A DNA stretch of 64,000 nt from Bradyrhizobium sp. MOS003 (lineage in GTDB: Bacteria; Pseudomonadota; Alphaproteobacteria; Rhizobiales; Xanthobacteraceae). The notes beneath the pieces were generated by a model. The model was not told where the DNA came from. It ran no database searches and worked only from the letters and a program-made list of their open reading frames with translations. The DNA is taken from contig NZ_PYFW01000004.1 of the NCBI RefSeq assembly GCF_003020125.1, positions 620,001 through 684,000 on the forward strand. The letters run 5' to 3'. Below are positions 20,201 through 28,745 of the stretch, piece after piece. The first letter of the stretch is position 1. The number at the start of each line of letters is the position of its first letter. The position numbers and the translations under genes were made by a program.

Positions 20201-21151
20201 ATGAGCCTCGCCGAACCCGCGACTCTTCCGGTCGCGACCTCGGCGGCGCCGCGCCTGCACGTGCCGAAGCGCCTCGTCGGGCGCATCAAAGCTTCGCTGC
20301 CCGCCTATCTCCTGTTGCTGCCCTCGCTGGTCTTCCTCGTGCTGTTCACCTATGGCGCGATGGGCCGCGTGCTGATCGATGCGCTCTACCAGCGCGCCAC
20401 ACCGAAGGCCCCGGTCCGCTTCGTCGGTCTCGACAACATCGCGGCGGTGCTGGCCGACCCCGCCTTCTCCAGCGCGGTCGTCAACAATCTCGTCTATGCG
20501 GTCGGCACGGCGATCCCGAGCATCGGCCTCGCGCTGCTGTTCGCGCTGACGCTGTCGCGCACCCATGCCGTGAGCAGCGCGCTGCGCGCCGCGCTGTTCC
20601 TGCCGGTGCTGATCCCGATGGTCGCAGCCTCCGCACTGTTCATGTTCATCTTCCTGCCCAATGTCGGCCTGCTCGATTACTATATCGGCCGCCTGCTTCC
20701 GGTGCTGCCGAACTGGCTCGGCGACCCCGACATCGCGCTTTATGCGATCATGATCATCACGATCTGGAAGAACGCCGGCTATTACATGCTGTTCTTCCTC
20801 GCCGGCCTGCAGGCCGTGCCCGAAGACGTGATGGAAGCTGCGCATCTGGACGGCGCCGGGCCTTACCAGCGCCTGCGCCATATCATCCTGCCGGAGCTCA
20901 AGCCCACCTTCCTGTTCGTCATCGTCATCGCGATCCTCAACGCGGTGACGCAGGTCGACCACGTCTTCGTCATGACTCAGGGTGGGCCGTCGAATTCGAC
21001 CAACCTCGTGCTGTTTTACATCTACCAGCAGGCGGTCGAGCATTACGACGTGGGCAAGGCCTCGGCCGCGACGCTGCTGACGCTCGCCGCGCTGATGGGC
21101 CTCACCGCGCTCTCCTTCCGCACCATGGCCAACCGCGAGGGCGGGCCATGA
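20201..21151 (+). CDS. Sugar/glycerol-phosphate-type ABC permease 1
   Basis: 316 aa from ATG 20201, one base after the phosphodiesterase stop. Six membrane segments (first LPAYLLLLPSLVFLVLFTY) and the cytoplasmic EAA loop EAAHLDGAGPYQRLRHIILP, which docks the ATPase. This is the MalF/UgpA branch of CUT1 permeases. It probably forms a heterodimer with the next gene, which it overlaps by 4 bases. No ATPase gene is present in the operon. Confidence 0.92.
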   Translation: MSLAEPATLPVATSAAPRLHVPKRLVGRIKASLPAYLLLLPSLVFLVLFTYGAMGRVLIDALYQRATPKAPVRFVGLDNIAAVLADPAFSSAVVNNLVYAVGTAIPSIGLALLFALTLSRTHAVSSALRAALFLPVLIPMVAASALFMFIFLPNVGLLDYYIGRLLPVLPNWLGDPDIALYAIMIITIWKNAGYYMLFFLAGLQAVPEDVMEAAHLDGAGPYQRLRHIILPELKPTFLFVIVIAILNAVTQVDHVFVMTQGGPSNSTNLVLFYIYQQAVEHYDVGKASAATLLTLAALMGLTALSFRTMANREGGP

Positions 21152-22017
21152 AGCTGATCGACCGGCTCTACAAGGACGCGCCGTTGGCCACACGGGGCGA
21201 GATCACGCCCAAGCTCGGCTTCCTGCTGACCGTGCTGCTCGCGATCGTCTGGCTCATCCCCTTCCTGTGGATGGTCGTCGCGACGCTGCGCCCGGCCTCC
21301 GACGGCATCAACGCCATGGCCGAGCTGATGCCGAGCCTGAAGCCGACGCTCGACAATGTCAGGGACGCCTGGGAGATCGGCGACTTCCCGCGCTACACGC
21401 TCAACACCACGATCATCTGCGCTGGCATTCTGCTGGTGCAGTTCGTCACGATCACGCTGGCGGGCTTTGCCTTTGCGCGCCTCGACTTCGCCGGCAAGTC
21501 GCTGATCTTCTATCTGTTCCTCATGCAGCTGATGCTCGTGCCGGTGCTGCTGATCGTGCCGAATCTCAGCCTCGTGGCGCGGCTCGGCCTCTACGACACG
21601 CTCGCCGGCGTGATGATGCCGTTCTTCGCCTCGGCCTTCGGCACCTTCCTGATGCGCCAGGCGTTCGAGGCGATCCCGACCGAGCTCGAAGATGCCGCCC
21701 TTATCGACGGCGCGACCCTGCTCCAGCGCATCCGCCACATCTACGTGCCGCTGTCGATGCCGAGCTTCTCGGCCTTCGCCATCATCTCGGTGACCAGCCA
21801 CTGGAACGACTTCCTTTGGCCGCTGATGGTGATCAATTCGCCGGACAAGCGGCCGCTCACGGTCGGGCTCTCGGTCTTCACCAAGACCGCCGAAGGCACG
21901 CAGGCCTGGGGCACCATCGCCGCTGGCACGCTGATGGTTATCGCACCGCTGCTCATCACGTTCCTGATTTTCCAGAAGCGCTTCATCAGCTCTTTCGTCA
22001 CCTCAGGCATCAAATAG
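21148..22017 (+). CDS. Sugar/glycerol-phosphate-type ABC permease 2
   Basis: 289 aa; its ATG overlaps the previous stop (ATGA-type). MalG/UgpE-like: N-terminal helix LGFLLTVLLAIVWLIPFLWM, EAA loop DAALIDGATLLQRIRHIYVP, and the C-terminal region WPLMVINSPDKRPLTVGLS typical of CUT1 second permeases. Partner of the permease at 20201. The next gene, the binding protein, follows 11 bases later with its own AGGAG. Confidence 0.92.
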   Translation: MKLIDRLYKDAPLATRGEITPKLGFLLTVLLAIVWLIPFLWMVVATLRPASDGINAMAELMPSLKPTLDNVRDAWEIGDFPRYTLNTTIICAGILLVQFVTITLAGFAFARLDFAGKSLIFYLFLMQLMLVPVLLIVPNLSLVARLGLYDTLAGVMMPFFASAFGTFLMRQAFEAIPTELEDAALIDGATLLQRIRHIYVPLSMPSFSAFAIISVTSHWNDFLWPLMVINSPDKRPLTVGLSVFTKTAEGTQAWGTIAAGTLMVIAPLLITFLIFQKRFISSFVTSGIK

Positions 22018-22028
22018 GAGATTCTTCG

Positions 22029-23372
22029 ATGCTGTTTTCCCGCAGGCTCGTGTTCGGCCTCGCCATGGCAAGTAGTTTGGCAGCCACTTTGGCCGGCGCC
22101 CTCGCCGTCCCGGCGATGGCCGAAGGTCCGACCGAGATCGATCTGTTCTTCCCCGTCCCCGTCGACGGCAAGCTCGCCCGCGACATGGGCACCCTGATCA
22201 AGGAGTTCAACGACGGTCATCCCGACATCAAGGCGACCGCCGTCTACACCGGCTCCTATGACGACACGCTGATCAAGACGCGCGCCGCGATCAAGGCCGG
22301 CAAGCCGCCGTCCGCCGTGATCATGTCGGCGAACTTCCTGCTCGACATGCAGATCGAGAACGAGCTGACCAACCTCGATGCCCTGATCAAGGCCGACGGC
22401 ACCACCAAGGAGCAGTTCCTCGGCCAGTTCTTCCCCGCGCTGCAGGGCAACGCGGTGATCAACCGCTCCGTCTACGGCGTGCCGTTCCACAATTCGACGC
22501 CGCTGCTCTACATCAACGCCGACAAGGCCAAGGAAGCCGGCCTCGATCCGGCCAAGCCGCCGCAGACCTGGGCCGAACTCACCGACTGGGCCAAGAAGCT
22601 CACCAAGCGCGAGGGCGACAAGGTGACGCAATGGGGCATCGCGATCCCCTGCGCCTACGACTATTGCGGCTGGATGATGGAAACGCTCACCATGAGCAAT
22701 GGCGGGCGCTACTACAACGAGGAGTTTGGCGGCGAGGTGTATTACGACACGCCCTCGATGCTCGGCGCACTCTCCTGGTGGAACGACCTCGTCTACAAGC
22801 ACAAGGTCCATGCCCCCGGCGCGACGCCGGGACCAGCCGTCAGCACCTCCTTCATCTCGGGCAATGCCGCGATGATGATGCTGTCGACGGGCTCGCTTAC
22901 TTACGTGCGCGACAACGCCAAGTTCAACTACAAGGTCGCGTTCATTCCGCGCAACGTCCGCAACGCCGTGCCGATCGGCGGCGCCTCGCTGATCGTGCCG
23001 GCCGGTCTCGAAGCCGACAAGCAGAAGGCCGCCTGGACTCTGATCAAGTGGATGACCTCGCCGGAGAAGAGCGCCTGGTGGAGCCGCGCCACCGGCTATT
23101 TCGCGCCCAACATGGCGGCGTACAAGACGCCCGAGATGGTCGACTTCCTCAACAAGAACCCGGACGCCAAGACCGCCGTCGAGCAGCTCGACGTCGCAAA
23201 GCCGTGGTTCGCAACCTACAAGACCGTGCCGGTGCGCAAGACGCTGGAGGACGAGGTGATGCTGGTCCTCAACGGCAAGAAGCAGCCGAAGGAAGCCCTC
23301 GCCGCCGCGCAGAAGGCTGCCGACGAGACGCTCAAGCCGTACAATGCGGAGACGTCGCTGAAGTTGCCGTAG
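22029..23372 (+). CDS. Extracellular solute-binding protein, family 1 (UgpB-like)
   Basis: 447 aa with a signal peptide (VFGLAMASSLAATLAGALAV, AMA). Family-1 binding-protein pattern: IDLFFPVPVDGKLARDMG, PSAVIMSANFLLDM, YGVPFHNSTPLLYINADKAK, WTLIKWMTSPEKSAWWSRAT and the C-terminal KTLEDEVMLVLNGKK. The FHNSTPLLYIN and SPEKSAWWS segments resemble UgpB-type glycerol-3-phosphate/glycerophosphodiester binders. With the GpdQ-like enzyme this points to uptake of a glycerol-phosphate compound; sugars are not excluded. AGGAG eight bases upstream fixes the start. No ATPase follows. Confidence 0.9.
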   Translation: MLFSRRLVFGLAMASSLAATLAGALAVPAMAEGPTEIDLFFPVPVDGKLARDMGTLIKEFNDGHPDIKATAVYTGSYDDTLIKTRAAIKAGKPPSAVIMSANFLLDMQIENELTNLDALIKADGTTKEQFLGQFFPALQGNAVINRSVYGVPFHNSTPLLYINADKAKEAGLDPAKPPQTWAELTDWAKKLTKREGDKVTQWGIAIPCAYDYCGWMMETLTMSNGGRYYNEEFGGEVYYDTPSMLGALSWWNDLVYKHKVHAPGATPGPAVSTSFISGNAAMMMLSTGSLTYVRDNAKFNYKVAFIPRNVRNAVPIGGASLIVPAGLEADKQKAAWTLIKWMTSPEKSAWWSRATGYFAPNMAAYKTPEMVDFLNKNPDAKTAVEQLDVAKPWFATYKTVPVRKTLEDEVMLVLNGKKQPKEALAAAQKAADETLKPYNAETSLKLP

Positions 23373-23551
23373 GGGCTGCTGCAACGGCAAACGAGCATCG
23401 GCGCTCCGCCCGGGCGGGGCGCCGAATTCGTTTCGGCCTCCCATTAACCCCTTGTCCACCATCCCGCCGGCCCGGCCGCCGGTAACCATTGCAATTAACA
23501 GACCCTCAACGCACCCCCGACAAATCTAGCTATGTTTCTGGAGGTTTCGCC

Positions 23552-23662
23552 GTGGATCTGTTGGTTATCGAGTTCCTGGGACTGGCGCTGGTCGCCATGT
23601 GCGTCGTCGTGGTGGCGCTGCCCTGCGCCCGCAAATCCTCGCACCGGATCCGCTACGAATAG
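23552..23662 (+). CDS. 36-aa predicted membrane peptide
   Basis: GTG start at 23552 with a near-perfect GGAGG seven bases upstream, TAG at 23660-23662. The product is one hydrophobic helix (LLVIEFLGLALVAMCVVVVA) followed by LPCARKSSHRIRYE, a basic tail with a Cys. Topology by the positive-inside rule places the C-terminus in the cytoplasm. It is too short for most pipelines. Ribosome site, helix and clean stop together make it a good candidate small membrane protein. It precedes rnd by 116 bases. Function unknown. Confidence 0.6.
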   Translation: MDLLVIEFLGLALVAMCVVVVALPCARKSSHRIRYE

Positions 23663-23778
23663 GAATTTCGTCGGAAAAAGCGATTCCGGCCCGAATTCAA
23701 GGCTCGAATTCGCACTGAGCCCCTTGACATCACAGCACTTTCGGCAGATCGGCTGATATCAAGTGTCATGGGCCGTTC

Positions 23779-24930
23779 ATGGATTTGATTACCACCACCG
23801 CTGACCTCGCGGCTGCCTGCAGCCGGCTTGCCAAGCACCCCGTCATTACCGTCGATACCGAGTTCCTGCGCGAGACCACCTATTACCCGCTGCTATGCGT
23901 GGTGCAGATGGCCAGCGCCGAGGAAGCCATTGTCGTCGATACCCTGGCCGCGGGCATCGACCTCAAGCCGTTCTTCGAGCTGATGGCCAACGAAGCCGTG
24001 CTGAAGGTCTTCCACGCCGCCCGCCAGGACATCGAAATCATCTGGCACCAGGCCAACATCATCCCGCACCCGGTATTCGACACCCAGGTTGCCGCGATGG
24101 TGCTGGGTTACGGCGACAGCATCGCCTACGACGCCCTGGTCGAGAAAGTCACCGGCCACCGCCCCGACAAGACCCACCGCTTCACCGACTGGTCGCGCCG
24201 CCCGCTGACCAAGGAACAGATGCATTACGCGGTGTCCGACGTCACGCATCTGCGCGACGTGTTCGCAGCGCTCGACGCCGATTTGAAGAAGCGCCGCCGC
24301 AGCGAATGGGTCTCCATCGAGATGGAGGTCCTGACCTCGCCCAAGACCTACGACTTCCACCCCGAGCGCGCCTGGGAGCGGCTGAAGACGCGGGTGCGCA
24401 AGCCGAAGGATCTCGCGGTGCTGATGGAGGTCGCGGCCTGGCGCGAACAGGAAGCGCAGAGCCGCGACGTGCCGCGCGGGCGCGTGCTGCGCGATGAAGC
24501 TGTCAGCGACATCGCAACCCACGCACCCAATACCATCGAGAAGCTAGCCAATCTGCGCTCGGTGCCGAAGGGTTTTGAGAAATCCAAATGGGGCGCGGAC
24601 ATCGTCGCCGCGGTCACGCGCGGACTGGCGCGCGATCCTGCCACGCTGCCGAAGCTGGAGAAGCCGCGCAACAACAACAATGGCGCCGCCATCGTCGAGT
24701 TGTTGAAGGTGTTGCTGCGCATGACCGCTGAAAAACACGCGGTCGCCAGCAAGGTGATCGCGACGGTCGACGATCTCGAAGAGATCGCAGTCGACGACGA
24801 GGCCGACGTGCCCGCCTTGCGCGGCTGGCGCCGCGAGCTGTTCGGCGATGCCGCCTTGAAGCTCAAGCGCGGTGAACTTGCGCTGGCGGTCGAGAAGGGC
24901 CGCGTGATCGGCGTTCAGCGGGCAGAATAG
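23779..24930 (+). CDS. rnd: Ribonuclease D
   Basis: 383 aa. The DEDDy 3'-5' exonuclease domain (about 1-170) has [19 protein letters not shown] (Exo I, Asp/Glu), [13 protein letters not shown] (Exo II) and [14 protein letters not shown] (Exo III, Tyr/Asp). A central HRDC domain follows ([23 protein letters not shown]) and a second HRDC-like C-terminal part. RNase D trims tRNA 3' ends and other stable RNAs. ATG 23779 is supported by the conserved N-terminus. Monocistronic. Confidence 0.95.
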   Translation: MDLITTTADLAAACSRLAKHPVITVDTEFLRETTYYPLLCVVQMASAEEAIVVDTLAAGIDLKPFFELMANEAVLKVFHAARQDIEIIWHQANIIPHPVFDTQVAAMVLGYGDSIAYDALVEKVTGHRPDKTHRFTDWSRRPLTKEQMHYAVSDVTHLRDVFAALDADLKKRRRSEWVSIEMEVLTSPKTYDFHPERAWERLKTRVRKPKDLAVLMEVAAWREQEAQSRDVPRGRVLRDEAVSDIATHAPNTIEKLANLRSVPKGFEKSKWGADIVAAVTRGLARDPATLPKLEKPRNNNNGAAIVELLKVLLRMTAEKHAVASKVIATVDDLEEIAVDDEADVPALRGWRRELFGDAALKLKRGELALAVEKGRVIGVQRAE

Positions 24931-24947
24931 GTCGCAACCTTCTCGTA

Positions 24948-25027
24948 CCGTCATTGCGAGCGTAGCGAAGCAATCCAGACTGCCTCCGCGGAGACTCTGG
25001 ATTGCTTCGCTTCGCTCGCAATGACGG
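24948..25027. repeat. REP-like palindromic repeat, well-preserved copy
   Basis: Near-perfect inverted repeat: CGTCATTGCGAGCGTAGCGA at the left, core CTGCCTCCGCGGAGACTCTGG, and TCGCTTCGCTCGCAATGACGG at the right. It lies between the convergent rnd and aminotransferase genes, where it may terminate both. The degenerate sister copy is at 213-300. Confidence 0.85.
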
Positions 25028-25047
25028 GGTATGACGCCCCGGCTTCC

Positions 25048-26430
25048 CTACGCTGGCGTCAGCTTCGCGACTTCCGGCTTCATGTCATTCAGCACGCCTG
25101 AGATCGCGGCGACGAGGTCGTCGATCTGGGCCTTGGTGACGATCAGCGGCGGACAGATGGCGATGGCGTCCAGCATGTTGCGCGAGATCACGCCGCGTTC
25201 CTGGAGCATGCGGCTGGCCATGCCGCCGACCGCACCGGGCGTCGCCGCTGCCGTCTTGCGCCCCTTGTCGAGCACGAGTTCGATCGCCGCGATCATGCCG
25301 ACGCCGCGGACCTCGCCGACCAGCGGATGGCTGGTGAGCTCGCGCAGCTTGCCCTGCATGTAGGCACCGAGCTCGGCCGCATGCGCGACCAGGCCGCGCT
25401 CCTCGATGATCTTGAGGTTTTCCAGCGCAATCGCCGAGCCGACCGGATGGCCGCCCGCGGTGAAACCGTGGCCTAGCACGCCGATCCTGTTGCTCTCGTC
25501 CGCGATCGGCTCGAACATGCGGTCGTTCATGATGATGGCCGAGAGCGGGAAATAGCTCGACGTGATCTGCTTGGAGACGACCATCACGTCCGGCTTGATG
25601 CCGTAGGTCTCGCAGCCGAACATCTTGCCGGTGCGGCCGAAGCCGCAGATCACCTCGTCGGCGACCAGCAGGATGTCGTACTTCTTCAGGACCGCCTGGA
25701 TCTTGTCCCAATAGGTCGCCGGCGGCACGACGACGCCGCCCGCGCCCATCACCGGTTCGCCGAAGAAGGCCGCGATCGTCTCGGGCCCCTCCTTCTGGAT
25801 CAGCGCGTCGAGCTCCTCGGCCCGCCGCGTCGCGAAGGCCTCCTCGCTCTCGCCGGGCGCACCGTCCTTGTAGAAATGCGGCGAGCCCGTATGCAGGATG
25901 TTCGGCAGCGGCAGGTCGAACGAGCGGTGGTTGTTCGGCAGGCCGGTAAGGCTGGCCGACGCAATGGTGACGCCGTGATAGCCGCGCATCCGGCTGATGA
26001 TCTTCTTGCGCTGCGGCTGGCCGAGCGAGTTGGAACGATAGGCGATCAGCTTGAGGACCGTGTCGTTGGCCTCCGAGCCGGAATTGGTGAAGAACACCTT
26101 GCTCATCGGGACAGGCGCGAGCGCAACCAGCTTCTCGGCGAGGTCGATCGAGGGTCCGTGCGATTTGGCGGAGAAGGTATGGTAGAACGGCAGCGCCAGC
26201 ATCTGCTTGTGCGCGGCCTCGACCAGCCGCTTCTCGTTGAAGCCGAGCCCGACGCTCCACAGGCCCGCCATCGCCTCGAAATAGCGTTTGCCCGATGCGT
26301 CGAACACGTGAGGCCCCTCGCCGCGCTCGATCACCAGCGGACCGGCCTGCTGATGCGCGCGCGCATTGGTGTACGAATGCAGCTGGTAGGCCACATCACG
26401 AGCTTCTTGCGAATTGGGCAGCATGGACAT
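25048..26430 (-). CDS. Class III aminotransferase (omega-transaminase type)
   Basis: 460 aa, fold-type I PLP enzyme. It has the FTNSGSEANDTVLKL phosphate-binding motif, GYHGVTIASASLTGL, ADEVICGFGRTGKMFG with the PLP-ring Asp, and the Schiff-base Lys in VVSKQITSSYFP. GHGFTAGGHPVGSAIALENL is the family's conserved stretch. This pattern fits beta-alanine/omega-amino acid:pyruvate or 4-aminobutyrate-type transaminases. The amino donor is not evident. An unassigned leader with 15-bp tandem repeats lies upstream. Confidence 0.93.
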   Translation of the reverse strand: MSMLPNSQEARDVAYQLHSYTNARAHQQAGPLVIERGEGPHVFDASGKRYFEAMAGLWSVGLGFNEKRLVEAAHKQMLALPFYHTFSAKSHGPSIDLAEKLVALAPVPMSKVFFTNSGSEANDTVLKLIAYRSNSLGQPQRKKIISRMRGYHGVTIASASLTGLPNNHRSFDLPLPNILHTGSPHFYKDGAPGESEEAFATRRAEELDALIQKEGPETIAAFFGEPVMGAGGVVVPPATYWDKIQAVLKKYDILLVADEVICGFGRTGKMFGCETYGIKPDVMVVSKQITSSYFPLSAIIMNDRMFEPIADESNRIGVLGHGFTAGGHPVGSAIALENLKIIEERGLVAHAAELGAYMQGKLRELTSHPLVGEVRGVGMIAAIELVLDKGRKTAAATPGAVGGMASRMLQERGVISRNMLDAIAICPPLIVTKAQIDDLVAAISGVLNDMKPEVAKLTPA

Positions 26431-26607
26431 TTGCGCAGATCCTTGAAAGCGTCACGTCGCAGGCAGAGCCGGCGTCATCACTCGATGATCAATACCTTGG
26501 CTATTGCGACAGCACCGAACTTGCAACGCCAATTCGTCGGCAACAAGCGCTCAGCAGCGATGCACAAAGATGCACGCGGCGACGCTGCACGTGACAAATC
26601 CGCCCAT

Positions 26608-26652
26608 GACGAAGCGGCACCTGACGAAGCAGCACCGGACGAAGCAGCAGCT
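26608..26652. repeat. Three tandem 15-bp units
   Basis: Units GACGAAGCGGCACCT, GACGAAGCAGCACCG and GACGAAGCAGCAGCT lie head to tail at 26608-26622, 26623-26637 and 26638-26652. The unit is a multiple of three and reads through in all three frames of both strands without a consistent gene. It lies in the 230-base space between the aminotransferase start and the small gene at 26661. Probably a slippage-derived minisatellite. Confidence 0.65.
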
Positions 26653-26660
26653 GGAGCAGC

Positions 26661-26843
26661 TCACGCCGCGTCGTCGTCATGTCCGTCGTGATCACCGGCA
26701 GCGGCTTCCCGCACCTCCACCAGCGCCATCGAGAGCAGATAGACCGTGGTCGGCAAACCAAGCCCGCGCGCCCTCTCGGCCGCACGCGACAGATCGCTCG
26801 CCAGCTCCTCGAGCTCGTCTCCCCGCGACAATCTCCACCCCAT
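26661..26843 (-). CDS. 60-aa hypothetical protein
   Basis: From ATG 26843: two amphipathic helices, DELEELASDLSRAAERARGL then PTTVYLLSMALVEVREAAAG, and an acidic/His tail (DHDGHDDDAA). I recall short rhizobial proteins with the pattern of paired helices and LSMAL-EV, but no function. The ribosome site is weak. It lies 17 bases downstream of the isochorismatase-fold gene in the same direction, so it may be the last gene of that operon. The acidic tail could bind metal, but that is speculative. Confidence 0.5.
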   Translation of the reverse strand: MGWRLSRGDELEELASDLSRAAERARGLGLPTTVYLLSMALVEVREAAAGDHDGHDDDAA

Positions 26844-26860
26844 CCACCGGTCGCGGCCGC

Positions 26861-27424
26861 CTACACCGCAACGGCGCCGCTGGTTCTGAGCAGTTCGGCG
26901 CTGGCCTGGATTGTAGCAAAATTCCCGATGACATCCACTACCGCATGTTTATAGGCGGCAGCATCGCCCGTCCCAGGCTGCCGGCAAGCCACGGCGTCGG
27001 CCACCACCTGGTAGCGATGACTGCGGTGAAACCCATCGGCGGCGGTGGCCAAAATGGTCTCGTCCAGGGAAAAACCGACAAGAATGCAGCGCACACTGCG
27101 GATATTGGACATGTAATCCACGAACCGCGGCGAGCTATAAGCGGATGGCAGCGGGTGCTCGAACGTCAACTCTCCCGGCCGCGGCTTGGTCGCCGCGATC
27201 CAATCGGTCAGCCTCGATGCCGGATTGAACCAAGCCGCCTGCGCGATGCGCTTCAGATGCATCACCGGCCAGAGATTGCCGCGCCACAAGGTCAGGAGTT
27301 CCAGGCAGCGCGACGTGACGGCGTCGCCGTCGAGGATGACGTGGCGACGCCCGGGGGTCAGATATTCGACCTGGAGATCCGCGCAGACCAGGATCGGCGG
27401 ATCATCATGGATGGAATCCAGCAT
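26861..27424 (-). CDS. Isochorismatase-fold protein lacking catalytic Lys and Cys
   Basis: 187 aa with the cysteine-hydrolase (isochorismatase/nicotinamidase) fold: ILVCADLQVEYLTPGR, TFEHPLPSAYSS and RCILVGFSLDETILATAADG. Only the first triad residue is kept (Asp16). Against the family patterns, the Lys of the strand before SAF is His90 and the nucleophilic Cys is Thr123. The fold is intact and there is no frameshift, so it may be a binding or scaffold protein rather than a hydrolase. It is downstream of two GNAT-like genes in an operon divergent from LysR. The start at 27424 has a weak ribosome site. Confidence 0.75.
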   Translation of the reverse strand: MLDSIHDDPPILVCADLQVEYLTPGRRHVILDGDAVTSRCLELLTLWRGNLWPVMHLKRIAQAAWFNPASRLTDWIAATKPRPGELTFEHPLPSAYSSPRFVDYMSNIRSVRCILVGFSLDETILATAADGFHRSHRYQVVADAVACRQPGTGDAAAYKHAVVDVIGNFATIQASAELLRTSGAVAV

Positions 27425-27449
27425 TGTCTTGCGCAGAGCTGCACCAGTT

Positions 27450-28070
27450 TCAACGGTCGGCGAGTGCGAGGTCCCGCAGCGGTGACGTCACGGCCCGCCC
27501 TGCCGAGGCGTCGAGCACGCCCGGCCGGTCCCAATCGCCCTCGGGACGGATGATCACGTAGGGATCGCTGTCCAGCGTGATCGCGTCCGGGCCCGGCTCG
27601 ATTTCCAGCAGCATTTCCGTGTAGGAAAAATCCGAGAAGGTGACCTTGCGATTGTGGCCGAGCGGCTTGGCGCCGAAATGGGCCCAGAAATCGACCAGCC
27701 TGTCCTGCGCCTGGCCGTAGATCTTGCGAAAGCCCTTGCGCTTCACATAGTCGACGCTGGCCTGCACCAGCTTGAACGAGACGCGCGAGCGCCGGTATTG
27801 GTGACGCACCGCGAGCCGCTCCACCTTGGCGAAATCGCCGAAGAAGCGCACCCGCAGGCAGCCCGCGGGCTCGCTGCCGACGAAGCCGATGAAATGGGCC
27901 GCGACCATGTCGTTGCCGTCGAACTCCTCCTCGAACGGACAATCCTGCTCGGCGAGATAGACCGCGGAGCGGATGGCCGTGACCAGCATGAGATCGCTGG
28001 GATCGCGCGCAAGACGGATCGAGATGGCGCGGGAACTGGGCTTGGCGAGAGGAATTCTAGTACCGTGCAT
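27450..28070 (-). CDS. GNAT-family acyltransferase, atypical
   Basis: 206 aa from ATG 28070 with AGGAG eight bases upstream; the frame reaching 28178 is rejected. GNAT-like layout: an acidic stretch (EQDCPFEEEFDGND, 41-54), strand FIGFVGSEPAGCLRVRFF, VERLAVRHQYRRSRVSFKL and a final strand with FWAHFGAKPLG. In standard GNATs the acetyl-CoA pyrophosphate loop reads R-x-x-G-x-G; here the glycines are replaced (RRSRVS), so cofactor binding must differ. The acidic patch, Arg and ERLAV arrangement is reminiscent of LuxI/N-acyl amino acid synthases within the GNAT superfamily. The reaction is unknown. Confidence 0.75.
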   Translation of the reverse strand: MHGTRIPLAKPSSRAISIRLARDPSDLMLVTAIRSAVYLAEQDCPFEEEFDGNDMVAAHFIGFVGSEPAGCLRVRFFGDFAKVERLAVRHQYRRSRVSFKLVQASVDYVKRKGFRKIYGQAQDRLVDFWAHFGAKPLGHNRKVTFSDFSYTEMLLEIEPGPDAITLDSDPYVIIRPEGDWDRPGVLDASAGRAVTSPLRDLALADR

Positions 28071-28674
28071 CTGCAAAACTCCTTGCCTGGATGATCGCGC
28101 CCGGCATCTGCAGCGGCTGGCGATGCCAGGGCCGCTCGTAGCACCAGAGGTCGGGCTGGAAGCTCGGGACCGGCGCAAAGCCGGTCGCCTTCATGATGTC
28201 GCGTCCGGCCACCGTTGACGGCTGCGCATAGCAATCGGCGCTGCGAAACCTTAGCTGTCGCAGATGCGCTGCAGCCTTGCCGAGACCGGCGATACCGCGT
28301 CCTGTCGCCGCGATCGCCCAGATGTAGATGGCAGCGACCTCTTCGTTCGCGGAAGCGAGATAGTGCGTCTCGGGCGCCGTGAGGCAGATCTCATCGAGCA
28401 GCAGCGCGTCGTGCCCGCGGTCGTTGAGGAACAGGAACGCCATGCCGCCGACGAGATCGCCCTTCCGGGTGAACGTCAGGATACTCTGGGGGTCGAACGC
28501 GACGTATCGCCCAAGCTCGGCGGCCCCGATCCGAACGCCCGGCACCAGCCGGTGCGCCATCTGTGCAAGCACGGCAATTTCGGAAGATTGCGCGCAACGG
28601 ACTTCGACATCCGGACTCAGCGGCAAGGCATCGAAATCATGCCTTGCGGCAAACGAGCCCCTTTCCATACACAT
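28057..28674 (-). CDS. Second GNAT-like protein
   Basis: 205 aa from ATG 28674 with GAGG six bases upstream; its 3' end overlaps the next gene by 14 bases, so the two are translationally close. The fold looks GNAT-like: VRCAQSSEIAVLAQMAHRL, then strands SILTFTRKGDLVGGMAFLFL and LLLDEICLTAP, a helical part, and a final strand DIMKATGFAPVPSFQPDLW. No clear R-x-x-G-x-G loop is seen; IAATGRGIAGLGKAAA may be a remnant. Divergent from LysR at 28746. Substrate unknown. Confidence 0.65.
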   Translation of the reverse strand: MCMERGSFAARHDFDALPLSPDVEVRCAQSSEIAVLAQMAHRLVPGVRIGAAELGRYVAFDPQSILTFTRKGDLVGGMAFLFLNDRGHDALLLDEICLTAPETHYLASANEEVAAIYIWAIAATGRGIAGLGKAAAHLRQLRFRSADCYAQPSTVAGRDIMKATGFAPVPSFQPDLWCYERPWHRQPLQMPGAIIQARSFADARY

Positions 28675-28745
28675 GTCACGCCTCTATCGTTCGAGGCTTT
28701 CGTGCCCCGCTATGCCGATGAGCTTAGCGGCTGGGGATCAGGAGT
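28675..28745. promoter_or_regulatory. Divergent LysR/GNAT promoter with inverted repeats
   Basis: 71 bases between the divergent starts. CGCTA (28708-28712) and TAGCG (28725-28729) form an inverted repeat with 12 bases between, of the size bound by LysR-type regulators. GCCTC (28680-28684) and GAGGC (28693-28697) form another, but the first arm is the ribosome site of the GNAT gene, so it may be chance. LysR autoregulation together with control of the divergent operon is the usual arrangement. Confidence 0.4.

Noticed and set aside
27358-28234. Alternative 163-194-aa frames overlapping the GNAT genes
   Set aside because: Out of frame with the GNAT pattern and Arg-rich, typical of shadow frames in high-GC DNA.
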